DNA from: Ahaetulla prasina
Lineage: Eukaryota; Chordata; Lepidosauria; Squamata; Colubridae
Direction: 5' to 3'
DNA length: 64,000 nucleotides
NCBI RefSeq assembly: GCF_028640845.1
Contig: NC_080539.1
Span: 103,008,554-103,072,553, forward strand
This document shows positions 1-11,956 of the stretch, piece after piece (within the stretch, counting starts at the first letter, position 1; every line of letters starts with the position of its first letter). Below the pieces are notes generated by a model. That model did no database searches. It was given only the letters and a program-made list of their open reading frames with translations, and was not told where the DNA came from. The position numbers and the translations under genes were made by a program.

Positions 1-1147
1 TGTCTTCTAACTCAATCTCTCTGGATTTGCTTCAGTGGCCTACATTACCAGAGAAGCTGGCATCAGGTATCAGCGAAGAGATAGCCTTCTGATTGGATGG
101 TTGCCTGCATTAGGATTATTAAAGGGGTATTTCCATGACAATCTGAGTGCACATGGTCCGAACTATGTGGATAAATCATTGTCTGCATTTATAGTCCATA
201 TACACATAATTTATATATAAATATATAAATATATATATGCATAATGTGTTTGTGGAGAGGAAGGGAGCCCTAATGCTATGGAGAGATAACAAAAGGCTTG
301 CTTCTCCCTAAGGGTTAAGGAAATATTTCCACTTGGATGCAATGTAAATAGCAAAAGCAGTTGCTGTTAGGCAGGCAAGGGCATAGCTGAAAGCTGTTCT
401 GAATTATTTAGAGGTATTAGAATGTAGATGTTAATGATAAATCCGAAAAGAGGCTGCTGCTAGAAAAGGCTTTAGTCACTGAGAATATACAGTGACACAT
501 CTAACGGGCTTAATTCTGCTCTTTAATCTTCCATAGCTTTTTTTTTAACAGATAAGTATCATTATGTTTCAATCATTTAATTTAATTATTCAAAGCAAAA
601 AAGACTCCAAATGGTTTCTATACTCCAGTTACATCAAGATTGTATTGATAAAGAGTAGTAAGACGTCAACATGATAATTTGGTGGTTCTTATCTTTCTTT
701 TAGTTCCCTCTTGGCTATATTCTGATCTTAACATTGTTTGGGAAACATTTGATAAAATTGTTTAACAACGACATAATGCTCTAATTGTCATTAGCACGCA
801 GAAAGAAAGCAATGGAAATCATCTAGTCCCATTGGTATCCATGCAAGGAATTGGTATCCATGCATGGAATTCAAATGTAAAATTGCTAAGTGTTAAAGAT
901 ATGTGACATAGTACAAGTAGTCCTCAATTTACGACAAAACATCCAATCATTCGTACAAGTAAACTGTTGCAACACCTGGTTGATGATGACAAGAATTTCA
1001 GAAAACTCAATAGTCACAAGCTGCTAACATCACAAGTTCCTTTTGTCAGCATAAATAAATGCTGACTTCCAAGCACTTTATGCCAATTGCAAAGATGTTT
1101 CGTTTTTGTCCCAAATGCGCTAGTTTGCTTTTGTTCCCAAGTTGAAT
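1..1147. other. Intergenic, AT-rich; no gene seen
   Basis: No conserved coding segment or RNA gene is visible. Bases about 909-1060 vaguely resemble the 'pairs of TIR plus GTCCTC.ACTTACGAC' mariner-type MITE seen intact at 24056-24450. A TA-rich run lies at 207-240. Confidence 0.5.
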
Positions 1148-1440
1148 TTGTTGTTGTTGTTAGTTGCAAAGTCATTTCCGACCCATCGTGACCCCATGGA
1201 CAATGTTCCTCCAGGCCTTCCTGTCCTCTACCATCCTCTGGAGTCCATTTAAACTCATGCCTACTCCTTCAGTGACTCCATCCAGCCACCTCGTTCTCTG
1301 TCGTCCCCTTCTTCTTTTGCCCTCAATCTTTCCCAGCATTAGGCTCTTCTCCAGGGAGTCCTTCCTTCTCATTAGGTGGCCAAAATATTTCAGTTTCATC
1401 TTCAGGATCTGGCCTTCTAAAGAGCAGTCAGATTGAATAC
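1148..1440 (-). mobile_element. BovB (RTE-clade) LINE, 3' end fragment
   Basis: The minus strand from 1399 encodes MKLKYFGHLMRRKDSLEKSL, then LGKIEGKRRRGRQRTRWLDG and later DRKAWRNIVHGV. This is the C-terminus of the BovB reverse transcriptase ORF. The copy ends in a short ACA-type tail (TTGTTGTTGTTGT on the plus strand at 1150-1162). BovB is widespread in squamates and ruminants through horizontal transfer. The fragment is 5'-truncated. Confidence 0.85.
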
Positions 1441-2364
1441 ATTTGGTTAATTCTTGCCATTGGTCTAATCTCTTTAGGTCTGTTTCTAATTATTTTACTA
1501 TGTTTCACTACGTGTACAAGTCTCCCTCTAGGCCTCTATTATGCATGAATTATGTTAGTAAAGCTATTAGGTGTTTTTAATGGCAACAATTCATAAAACA
1601 GAATGTAACCTTATCCTTATATGACCTCATTATGAACTCTGTTTTACAAAGGAATGGTTTTTGTTTTATCCAGACATGCTATCCTTTCTACTGAGAAATA
1701 GAATAGTAAAGGATATTCATATTCACATTAATTTTCCACAGAATTTCCGATTTGATTTATCAAATACTTTAATCATGTCCAACTATAATTATCAACTTTT
1801 TAAAAAAAATTACCATTTCTTTTATATAGACATTTTGGAATCCATATCTCTAGAATCATCAGTAGGACTTTATCAAGATGGCTCTTGTATATTGTTAAGA
1901 TCAACAAAACAATGGAACAAATAGAGATGGCTAAATTGATTAAAGAAACAATAATATCTGAGCTGGAAACCCCTTATTGACATTTTGCATGAAACAGTAA
2001 AATAATTGTGCTTATGATTTGGGACTTTATTAGAAAAAATGTATAATAGAAAAAAGTAAAAGTTTTTGTAATCATATAGTAATTCTGTAATTACGCATAT
2101 TTGCTGCAGATGTTTTAAGTGGGCATTTCATCTAGATATGTTTTTCTGTGCATAAGATATACCTTCCTTCACATAGTTATGCATGGATTTTGCTATGTGA
2201 TATTAGATCTCTATTGTTTTTATTGGAGAAGTCAGCTTTTATACAATAATATTACTACTGTATTCACTACTGCCTATTCAATCTATAAAGATAAAAGAAA
2301 AAAAATATTCCAACACTGCAAACGTGTTTTTCATGTTTTCCTTTTGCAAACATGCACTCTAATT
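1441..2364. other. Intergenic; nothing recognisable
   Basis: AT-rich DNA with several short ORFs that resemble no known protein and lack coding character. Confidence 0.5.
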
Positions 2365-2499
2365 CAGGGGTCTCCAACCTTGGTCCCTTTAAGACTTGTG
2401 GACTTCAACTCCCAGAGTTCCTCAGCCAGCTTTGCTGGCTGAGGGACTCTGGGAGTTGAAGTCCACAAGTCTTAAAGGGACCAAGGTTGGAGACCCCTG
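2365..2499. mobile_element. Foldback hAT MITE (GGTCTCCAACC family)
   Basis: The element is one near-perfect inverted repeat. It begins CAGGGGTCTCCAACCTTGG and ends with its complement, with arms of about 65 bp around a TTTG centre. Flanking 8-mers are CTCTAATT and CTTTAATT (7/8), the target-site size of hAT transposons. Related copies lie at 13309, 26086 and 41748. Confidence 0.85.
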
Positions 2500-4437
2500 C
2501 TTTAATTGCACTCCTCTCCAGAATCTTTACAACTAAATTGGAACAACTATGGGGGTGGGAAGATGATCTTTGGATTTTGTTTCAAAGCTATAGAACAGGG
2601 TGTTGTTTTTTTTATAGGAATTTCCTTTTTCCTCTTAAAGACTTTATCTGAGATGTATAACCAAATAATGTGTATATTTTTAAAAAAACCAAGATTAGAT
2701 GGATTCTTGAGAGATCAGGCATAAGGCTTTCAGAACTGGTCTGCAAAGGTTTGGACAGCCTTATATTTTGGCTAACTAGGAGTTGTCTGGATTTCTGAAG
2801 CACAAAACTGGTAGATCTAATTAGGCTATCAATGGATATTAACCTCCTGAAGAGCTTAACTATCAATTGCTGGGCAGAAGGAGGCCATTCTTCTCTCTTC
2901 TAGGCCAGTAAGCTTCCCATATTGCATCCAGCTGGCCATTAGCACTAAGTAGGCTTAGCCCTACTCAGCTTCTAAGTATAAACAGATGGGCCTAGTCCTG
3001 CCACCTGCTGGAGCATTTTGTGAATAGCCTCTTCCAATAAGGCCATTCATAGTCTTTCCTTCCTTCCTCTTTTGAGGAAGTCTTTCCTTCCTTCCTCTTT
3101 ACTGTTTACCATTCCTTTGCTCACTCCACAGAATAGGCTTCCCTACAGTCACTTGACAGTATCACCCAGCCCCCCCTGGGCCAAATAAATTATAACTGTA
3201 GGTAGGCTTTATATTGTCCCTAGACAACCCATGACCCTGAATTCAGAGATATCTCCTTACTTAAACAGAAACAGAATGACCAAGGACAATAAAGTAGTGA
3301 GAACAGGAGTAACAGGAGTGGTTAGCTTGACCACAGCTAACCACTCTCCAGCAGCCAATGGGTGGAACCGGTCTACTCAATCTTTAGAAGGCTAAAGTGA
3401 GACAAGCCAGTATTGTTGTATTGTAGTAACCACAAATTTGCAACCACAAATTTACCAAGATTCAGTTCCATGGGAGTTATGGGTCCTGGATTTTGGACAC
3501 ATTCTGTAAGTTAGTCCATTTGGGATCCCTTGTTTCAGAAATGGTTACCCTGTGATACACTGTTTTGCCTAGTTAAAGATTACAGATACTAGCATTTTAG
3601 TAGTACATGGGTAGAGACGGTTGACTGATAACTGGTGTAGAGCTGCTTCATGACTTGATTTATATATTCCTATCTCAGAATAATACCCTGCTACGACTCT
3701 GAACTTGACTGCATTTTGCAAGCACTCTCAAACTTTTAAAGGATACTCAGTGATATATCTGGCTGGGCGTATAATGGCCAAATTGATTTGGGGAGGACCC
3801 TGTGCTTTTGCTAATTTAATGCAACAACTTTTTTAAAGCCACTAAACTGAAACTTGGCCCTTTAAACTGTTTTGATTAAAAAATTTTTAAAAAACATATT
3901 GATGATGAAAGGGAAATGGAAGAATGAAACAAGTGTACTTTCTGACAAATGTTTCCTGCCAACTAAAAATCATTGCTTAACAGAACTTGTATTGTATCCC
4001 AGCTATTTATTAGCTGAACCAAGCTTACAACACACCGAATAAAGTAATCATTTTTGCTAGGTTTGTAGAAAAAGCAAACCATGAGCAACAAATTATGTTT
4101 TAAGCTAATTGTGTTGTGCAAAGTTAGCTACATCCAGCTACTCTATTGCTTTCTCCTTAATGAGATTCATTAGGCAGAGCATACTCATTCTGCACAAACC
4201 CCAATGACTGCTAGATGGCAAGAAAAAAAGATGAGTTTTCAGGGTCTCCCTCTTGCTATCTCTTGCTTATCTAGACTTTTGCAACTGAGACACAGTAGGG
4301 TGATTTCGGGTAGAAGTAAAATAGAAGAAGAGGTGAGAAAACAAAGTTACAAGTGGAACACAATGCCTGAACCTCCAGTGCAAATTTGTGATCAAAGGGA
4401 CTGTAAAATAACCTTTCAAACAATTTTGTGTCAAACG
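2500..4437. other. Intergenic; a short CCTT-rich duplication only
   Basis: A tandem duplication of a CTTTCCTTCCTTCCTCTTT unit is visible at 3053-3103. No genes or clear transposons were recognised in the rest. Confidence 0.5.
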
Positions 4438-4935
4438 ATTTTTGTTTCGCCGCAATGTAAAAAAGATGCTGAGACTCTAGAAAGAGTGCAGAGAAGAGCA
4501 ACAAAGATGATTAGGGGACTGGAGGCTAAAACATATGAAGAACGGTTGCAGGAACTGGGTATGTCTAGTTTAATAAAAAGAAGGACTAGGGGAGACATGA
4601 TAGCAGTGTTCCAATATCTCAGGGGTTGCCACAAAAAAGAGGGAGTCGGGCTGTTCTCCAAAGCACCTGAGGGTAGAACAAGAAGCAATGGGTGGAAACT
4701 GATCAAGGAAAGAAGCAACTTAGAACTGAGGAGAAATTTCCTGACAGAACAATTAATAAGTGGAACGACTTGCCTGCAGAAGTTGTGAATGCTCCAACAC
4801 TGGAAATTTTTAAGAAAATGTTGGATAACCATCAGTCTGAGATGGTGTAGGGTATCCCGCCTGGGCAGGGGGTTGGACTAGAAGGCCTCCAAGGTCCCCT
4901 TCCAATTCTGTTGTTATTGTTATTATTATTATTAA
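4438..4935 (+). mobile_element. CR1 LINE, 3' end fragment
   Basis: The plus strand encodes SPQCKKDAETLERVQRRATK, then MIRGLEAKTYEERLQELGMS and RRTRGDMIAVFQYLRG. This is the C-terminal end of a CR1 reverse transcriptase ORF, with small deletions. It is followed by the typical CR1 end GGTTGGACTAGAAGGCCTCC and an ATT-rich tail. Confidence 0.88.
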
Positions 4936-5390
4936 ATCTGAGAAAGGATAAAGGTGCGATGAGTACCCGCTGGCTTGAGACTTGATGCCTTGTGAAGGCT
5001 TTGTGCCGGCCCTTTGCTCAAACTACTGGAACATCATTTTCTTTCTAAGATCAACGAGGGACAATAAGCATGTGGTCTCTACATCCAAGGGAAAGTGTTT
5101 TGAATTGAGATATGCATTATTGAAGAGGGCATTTGTTGTCAGGCTCCTGGAAATTGTAGGTGCTGATTTAATTTAGCAAAATCAAAGGTGGAAAAAATTG
5201 GCATGATGCAGAAAACAGGAATGGATATGATCACTTCAGGGGAGGGGGACAGTTCACAACAGCTCATTTTGTCAGGAAAGGTGTCATAACCACACTTTTT
5301 AACCACACTTGCAAGAATCCCATAGTTAGGTAACACAAATGCTCATCATTCAATTATGTCGGATATATATTTATATATATTTAGACTAAA

Positions 5391-5885
5391 TACGGTATTT
5401 TTTGGAGTATAAGACACACCTTAGTTTTTGGGGAGGAAAATAAGAAAAAAGCTGATTGGCCTCCCAGAACACCCCCAATCAGCTGTTCCCAGATGTGAAT
5501 TTTAGCAACAGGTTCCTTGGTTGTGAGCTCTATGCCTTGCTTTTTTTTTGCTTTTTTTTCTGCCACTGAAACTCTGTTTCAGAAAAAACTTTTTTCTGCC
5601 TCTGAAAGCCTCTGAAACAGAACTTCAGAAAAAAAGCCTCTGAAGCTCTGTTTGGGGGCTTCTTTTCTGAGGCTCTGTTTGGGAGTTTCTTTTCTGAAGC
5701 TGTTTGGGGGCTTTTCTGAAGCTCTGTTTGGTGGCTTCGTTTCTGATGCTTTTTTCAGTCTCTGAAACCTCCATTTGAGAAGCTGGACGGGGCTATATTC
5801 GGAGTATAAGACGCATCCAAATTTTCACCCTCTTTTTTTGGAGGGGGGAGGGGAAGGTGCATCTTATGCTCCCAAAAATACGGTA
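5391..5885. mobile_element. Non-autonomous DNA transposon with TACGGTATTTTT termini
   Basis: The ends are inverted copies of each other: TACGGTATTTTTTGGAGTAT and, in complement, TACCGTATTTTTGGGAGCAT, and both inner parts carry GTATAAGAC. The interior holds imperfect repeats of a CTGAAGCTCTGTTTGGGGGC unit (5560-5760). The superfamily is uncertain; a TA target or TA-terminal structure is possible. Confidence 0.6.
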
Positions 5886-6284
5886 AGTTTTGTAAGAAAT
5901 AATAACACCCAGGTTAAGGCCCCCTTATTAAAAACATAAACCACTTTCCCTTTCTACTTTACAGGGAAGCTCCTCTATTACATACATGCTTGAGAGATTT
6001 GGAAGGCTTAAATATGGCTTCAACCACTCATGTGTCCCACCAACATGCCATGGAAGAGATCTCCCCATGAAGTAGGCTGGCAGCCAAGTCTGCAAATTGC
6101 ATAATGTGATGGTTTTGGTTGAAGGAGAAGTGACTCACTGTAGCCAGTGCCACTACCAAGTGTGATGAGCCATCATCAATCACTGTGGAAATTCTATGTG
6201 GGTGGAGACTAAAGGAGATCATGATTGCTCATCTGAATAATGTTCTGCCACAGCTCCTCTTGTGGGGAAATTGAGTTGTTACTT

Positions 6285-6932
6285 TGGTAGTAGAGCACTC
6301 AGGTTAGTGTGGGCAGTTTTGCAAAAGATGTAGTTTTAATTTGCTTGCCATTTCCTTTATTAATGACGATATCCAGGAAGAGCACTGTGTGGTTGCTTTC
6401 TTGTTCCCTTGTGAATTTTATTTCTTTGAAAATGTTGTTGTTCACTGAGACGTGGGCATCTTTGTCTTTTAGTAATTCTTTTTGAATGTACTGCAATCTG
6501 TCCTCCAAAATTTTAACCTTAGACTGTCTACTGTAGACCTCACCCCATTCCTAAGAGGTCTGTAAGGAGCGTGCATAAGAGCACCAGCGTGCTTACCGTT
6601 CCTATCCTAATGTTACCTTTATTTGTATCTATTTTATGTATTCAATTCATGCTTATACTTATATATATTACCTAATACGTTCTTGACAAATAAAACAAAA
6701 CAAAATAAAATAACTATGGTTCAGCCTTTGTCTTCTGGTAGGATGATTATGGTTTGGTCCTTCTGTAGGTTTTTGAGGGCGGCTTTGTTCTCTGCTTTGA
6801 GTAGGTTTTGATTCTGTGTTCTTCTGATCTGTGATATAATTGTCGGCCTCTTTTTTGGTCTCTGTGGCAAGTCTTGTAGTTTCTAAGATTGCTAAGAATT
6901 CTAACTGATTAGATGCAGGCTCAAGATACAAA
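6285..6932 (-). mobile_element. Penelope-like element remnant interrupted by a LINE tail
   Basis: The minus strand at 6932-6716 contains, across a frame break, ALKNLQKDQTIIILPEDKG, matching the ILPADKG block before the reverse transcriptase of Penelope-like elements. At 6508-6299 it reads KFTREQESNHTVLFLDIVIN, matching a block near the end of that domain. Most of the reverse transcriptase is missing. Between them, 6540-6715 on the plus strand looks like an inserted LINE 3' end with an AAAACAAAAT tail. Confidence 0.6.
6540..6715 (+). mobile_element. LINE (L3/CR1-like) 3' tail inserted in the Penelope-like remnant
   Basis: The segment AGGTCTGTAAGGAGCGTGCA ... TTGACAAATAAAACAAAACA has the form of a LINE 3' UTR with an A-rich repeated tail. 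It lies between two parts of the same Penelope-like relic. The family name is tentative. Confidence 0.45.
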
Positions 6933-9050
6933 GAAAGCCAGCTAAGCCTTCAGGAGCAATTAGCCAGACACCCTTAAGCCAAAATTAGACTGATATGTAG
7001 TTGTAGCTGTAGCAGGCTAGACAAATATATGGAGTGAAATCTTTCTGCATGTACTCCCACAATGTTGGAATTGTGTGAGGGTTAGGAAGTTGTCAATTAA
7101 TATTACAAATAAGTGAAATAATGTGGGATAGAGCCATTTCCCATTGGTCAAGTTCTGAGCTTTTCTTCTTCTGCCAAGGGGAAAGGTGCTATAGTTCCTT
7201 GCTACTATATCCATCCCAGCCAGGAGTGACTCAGGTGGGATGGACGGAAAGCAGGGCCTTCTCCTGCTTAATTCGTAGTCATGACTTGGATTGTTTATTC
7301 CTTGCAGTGAAAGGAGAACACGGAAACCAACAGAGCAGGGGGACCATTTTTCCGTAATGGGTGCTAAGGATTAGTGGCTTCGCTGTGGTAATCATTAGAT
7401 ATGTGACATTAAAAAAAAAAGAAAAAGAAAAAAAAAGACAGTGTATGAAGTAAGCCTTGCGTTATTGAGCTGAAATATTAGGTTTTCTTTTTTTATCAAG
7501 TAATACAGGATTTTCACCCCTGTCATCCCCCATCCCCTCTTCTCACCCATCCTTAGCAACTTCTTATTTCACAAGCTCACTGATCCTGCTGAAGGAGACA
7601 TAACCTTGAGGATTTTAATTTTTTTACCAAATGGGGGGAATTTGAACTATTAAATATTTAATGAGTGCTATTTCCATCACAAAACATCTGATCTGAAGCC
7701 AGCAAATGAAGAAAGCACAAATGTTCTTTGTTCCTGCCGGACAGGAAACCTGAGACGAGATCTTCTGCTTCACAGACTATGGCTCTGAAAGGGCGCTGAG
7801 ATATTACCGAGAAGCGAATAGAGCCACTGCGAGGAGCTTTGGACTTTTAGAGGAGACAACTGGGTAGAAACTGTATCGATTTTGTAACATAAGGCAGCAA
7901 ACTAGATTATCGTAATTACTTTGGGTCTTGAAAAATAAATGAAGGAGCTGTAAAATAAAATGTAAGGAAGGTCAGCCATTGATTAGGAAATCTGCCAGCC
8001 GAAAAGTAAAATGTTGTGTCATCTTGCAGCCTTTTCAAATTGTTGGGTAAGGCAAATTATTTACCAGAAATGATAGTAACCCGCTTTGTGAAAGGGAAAA
8101 AAATACAAAAAGGACGACAAACCCTCCCTCCCAGCATCAATATCCCCGAATCTTATTTATTTATTTAAAAGAACTATATAGCACCCAACTTTGTATCATA
8201 ATCCTGGTGGCTTACAAATAATAACAGAACAAGAAACACAGTCGTGTTCTGCCCATAGAGCCTCAAAACAGAGGTCTTGCGGATGCAGTGGGTCAGAACC
8301 TCCAAATTTCCCAGGAAATATGTTCAAAGGCTGGACTGGCTAAGAGTACCTAGGGTTTGTTGGCAAATGCCTCAGAAAGCTGCCAGGTGGAGGATGCTAT
8401 TGTAAGTAATAATTTATTCAGAGTAAGGTTATTTACGTTTTAGCCTTGAACGCAATGCATGAAAAACACAACAGCAGGCCCAGAGAGTGGATATTAACAT
8501 TTGGTCCCCACTACAGGCCTGAGTGGAAATGACCCTAATAAGAAAAGCTCTTAACTTATATCAAGAGCAGCATTGTGGTGGGGACAAAGAGGTTTATGTG
8601 TTACTCGCCTCCACTAATACCATGATTGTAATCTGACTTGGGCCCACTTCTGCATTCTTTTTTTTTTTTAATGATTTGCTTTTTATCCCAGGCTACAAAG
8701 GGGCATCATTTCACATCCAGTGTGGTTCATTCTATCATATGGTTTGACTTTAGCTTAGTGAACTGCATGCACCAAGCGTTGTAAATTATGATTGTAAATT
8801 ATGATTTATGGCTTATCACATTATGAATCTAAATTATTGTAAATTATGATTTATGGCTTATCACATTATGAATCTAAATTAGCTAACTGTGGTTCAGTAA
8901 ATAAATAGTGATTAAACAATGTCATGGTATGATTTATGAACTCTGACTCACTTTTGGTCTACATGACCAAAATACACTAACCCTAATCTTTTCATTCTCT
9001 CCCTGTCCCCCCCCCTTCTCTCTCTCACACACACACACACTGGACACACA
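6933..9050. other. Intergenic; A-rich run and a local tandem duplication
   Basis: An A/G-rich run lies at 7409-7438. At 8148-8230 there is a possible inverted LINE tail (TGGTGGCTTACAAATAATAA), too short to classify. The only clear structure is the duplication at 8782-8880. Confidence 0.5.
8782..8880. repeat. Tandem duplication of a ~48-bp unit
   Basis: The unit ATTGTAAATTATGATTTATG through GCTTATCACATTATGAATCT occurs twice back to back, essentially without differences, after a shorter partial copy of GATTGTAAATTATG. The identity implies a recent slippage or unequal exchange. Confidence 0.8.
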
Positions 9051-9051
9051 C

Positions 9052-9373
9052 AAGTGGTGAAATGTAAAATTCGTTACTACTGGTTCTGTGGGTGTGGCTT
9101 GGTGGGTGGGTAATGTGACTGGGTGGGCGTGCCCAACTTTTTTTTTTACTTTAAAAAATTCAGTAATTGGGAAATTCAGCAATTCCAGCTGAGCCGCACG
9201 ATCATCAGAGGCTTTTTTTTTTACTTTTAAAAGGTTTTTTTGGCCAAAGATGATTGCGTGGCTCAGCTGGGCATGTGGGGGGCAGGAATTTTTGCTACCA
9301 GCTCTCTGAACCACCCATTGCCATCGCTACCAGATCGAGTGATCCGGTCCGAACCGGGAGCATTTCACCCCTG
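9052..9373. mobile_element. hAT MITE (CAGTGGTGAAAT family)
   Basis: The termini AAGTGGTGAAATG and CATTTCACCCCTG are inverted. The interior carries GGTTCTGTGGGTGTGGCTTG and GGTCCGAACCGGGAGCATTT, both shared with the copies at 45245, 49328 and 53913. The target duplication is not clear. Confidence 0.7.
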
Positions 9374-11929
9374 AGTCACATGCCCTGAATATTTTTTTTT
9401 AAATGAAATTTAAAATTACCTCTCACTTTGAATTCTACACTTATGCGTAACAAAAAGTTATCAATACAATAATACAAGATTTCAGGGAGTCACGGAAAAT
9501 TGAAGATATTCTTAAAAAGCAGACATGAAATTTGTGGCTGGATGCAGGATCTGGGCCAGTGAAATCTCTCTGGAGACAAGCAGAGATGTTGAGATTGGCC
9601 ACAGACACTCCAGACAGCTTTGAGTAAACCACAGGAACTAATGCTTTTGTGGCTGGCTAGGGAGCGTAGCAGCTGGAAGTTGAGAAAAGTTTCCATCTAA
9701 ACTCATAGGCTTAATGCAGCCTCTTTGGACTCAAAGTTCTGCCAATTTTCATTTCTTAATCACTTTGGAATTGATTTTTTAAATTACTTTTTAAATATTG
9801 AAAATCTCCAGAGTGGCAAATTTTATGACTTTCACTGGGTAAGTTTTTTTAATCAAAATAAGATTTCAGTACGAGTTGAAGAGCTTATGGGAAAAAAATT
9901 GTCTTTTTAGAATTGACATGACAAGGATGACTGAAGTTTTTTTAAAAAGAAAGTTATACAGGGATTTAATATAAATGCATTTAATGCATGGGACTTTAAA
10001 AGACATCAGATGCAACAAAACAATAGATGTATTGTGTGAACAAATAATTCAGAAATTACTTTCAAATATTTTTATTATTATTGATAAAAAAGATGATGAT
10101 ATGGAAGAGGTATAAGCTTTATTGAACAAAAATGATATTGACTTAAATCTTGATTTAAAGATGACCAACTACAGAAGAAGAATATTGAACAAGATGAAAT
10201 ATTAAATCTACAGAAATCAGCTGAGCTTTTAATTTTATTTTTTTTATTAAATTGTTAAGCTGTCCACTTCCCCTACTAAGTTAATAATTAAAAAAAGGCA
10301 TACAAATAATAGACCAGAAGAGCATCTTAAATAACCTTTCTATTTTGGATTTACAAAAAGGATTTGGATCAAGGACTCCCCAAGGCTACCAATATTCTCT
10401 ACTATCAACAGTTACTATTCATATAATATTGCTAAAGGATCTAGGCAAAGCATTATTATATTCTTGTTTGCCTACCCCCTCCTCCTAATAAGTTCCAAAT
10501 CTGTTTCTAGAAATCTCTACATTTGCCCACTTAATTTCCTTTGTAACTCCAAAATGAATTGAAAGAAAATAGCTTATGGGTCAAGCTAGAAAGGATTAGA
10601 GTGGGTTGTAGAACATATTCATTACATCCCCTCTGGGCAAGTAGATAGCATCCGAATGACATTGAGGAGTTGAGGGCTATAGTTAAGTGTTGCTTGGGCA
10701 GCATATTCTATGCTTTCAGGCTTTCACCATGATTTTTGTCAGAGTGCCTGGAATTCTTTTACCGCAGCAAAGAACAATGATCAGAATGCAAATATCAATC
10801 ACTATAAAAGGATCATAGCAATAAAGGAGAGGCAATTTAAACCCTTCCTCTCTAGTTCCAACCTCTAATGCACGAAAGGACCACTGTACAGCCATCTCAA
10901 GATCACGCCACTGCAGCTCAATCATGGGAATTGACTAATGACAGTTTTCATTACTTGTAATCAATAAGTTCAGCTCATTACTCTAGAAATCCATTTGATA
11001 AACCCTAATAGGTACAATGGACATTTTATTGTAATTTCTTTCTTGGGCAGAACTGTCAGGCAGTGATCACAAAGTCACTTCATAATGAGCTCAACTAAAG
11101 TCATCAGAGCAATGCAGACAATAGGAAAAAGTCTTAAAAGAGCCAAGTTTGCAGACCCCTACCCTATAGCAACGTCTTCTAGGCTTGGTCAATACACAGC
11201 ACTGTAGGACCACAGGGCCAAGCTGAGAAAGCAAAGTAAAATTGTCTGCTGTGCAGCAACTGATGATTAAAGAAGGACTGCCAAAATAGCTGCCATGCCA
11301 CTATCTGACAGCTGCCAGTGTTGCTGTTTCTCTGAGTGGGCCACAATATTTTTAAGGACCTGTCACCTTTAGGCAAAAGACAAAGCAAAGACAGCCTTTT
11401 GTTCTGTTCCAAGTTGGATCTTCTGAGAATTCACAGCCAAGTACCAAAAGGAACAGGGATGAAAAGATTCTTTGGCCCAGTTCTTCCCTGAAACATTTCT
11501 TACAAGTTCAATTATTGCAATACCGGAAAGTCTAAGACTCTAGTCTAAATGGATTAAGAAGGGTATGTTCCTATATGGAGTCTCTCAGACAGAGTCATTC
11601 ATGAAAATAAAATTGCTCATTAGTGCAGTTGGAACACTCACGCTTGAAATGTTTACACAGTCTTTAAAGATGAATTAAGGAAAATAACAGAAAAATTACT
11701 TGCCAACAATTTTCTGTTAACCTTTTAGATTTGGCATGATCGTATTTTCAGAATGACAACTGTGGGTATTCAAGTCACTTGTCTGAACAGGATAAAAAAG
11801 ATAATTATTCCAAAATTAAGGGGACACAACTACCGTAATTATCGTATTCAGCAGCATTTTTGTTCTGTACTTCTGAACTTTCCAAATAAAATTTAAATTT
11901 CATTTAAATAAATAAAAGTTCCACGCTTG
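9374..11929. other. Intergenic between ARFGEF3 3' end and upstream repeats; no gene seen
   Basis: AT-rich. Short ORFs at 9725-10160 have a Lys/Asp/Asn-rich character that could be a badly decayed LINE-1, but no diagnostic motif survives. No conserved gene was recognised. Confidence 0.45.
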
Positions 11930-11956
11930 CTTTACTTTTTTTGTAGTTTCTTTATT
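11928..11956 (-). terminator. Candidate poly(A) signal and cleavage site of ARFGEF3
   Basis: The minus strand reads AATAAA at 11956-11951, followed about 15-25 bases on by an A-rich cleavage zone and then a G/U- and U-rich stretch (GTGGAACTTTTATTTATTT). This is the usual arrangement of a vertebrate poly(A) site. Confidence 0.5.

Noticed and set aside
35..220. Small plus-strand ORF at the window start
   Set aside because: No homology, no coding bias visible, and it ends in a TA-rich run.
2365..2499. Foldback as a microRNA gene
   Set aside because: Arms are full transposon inverted repeats with 8-bp target duplication, and related copies occur elsewhere in the window.
4204..4788. 194-residue plus-strand ORF as a gene
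   Set aside because: Its C-terminal two thirds is a CR1 LINE reverse transcriptase end, followed by the CR1 3' tail.
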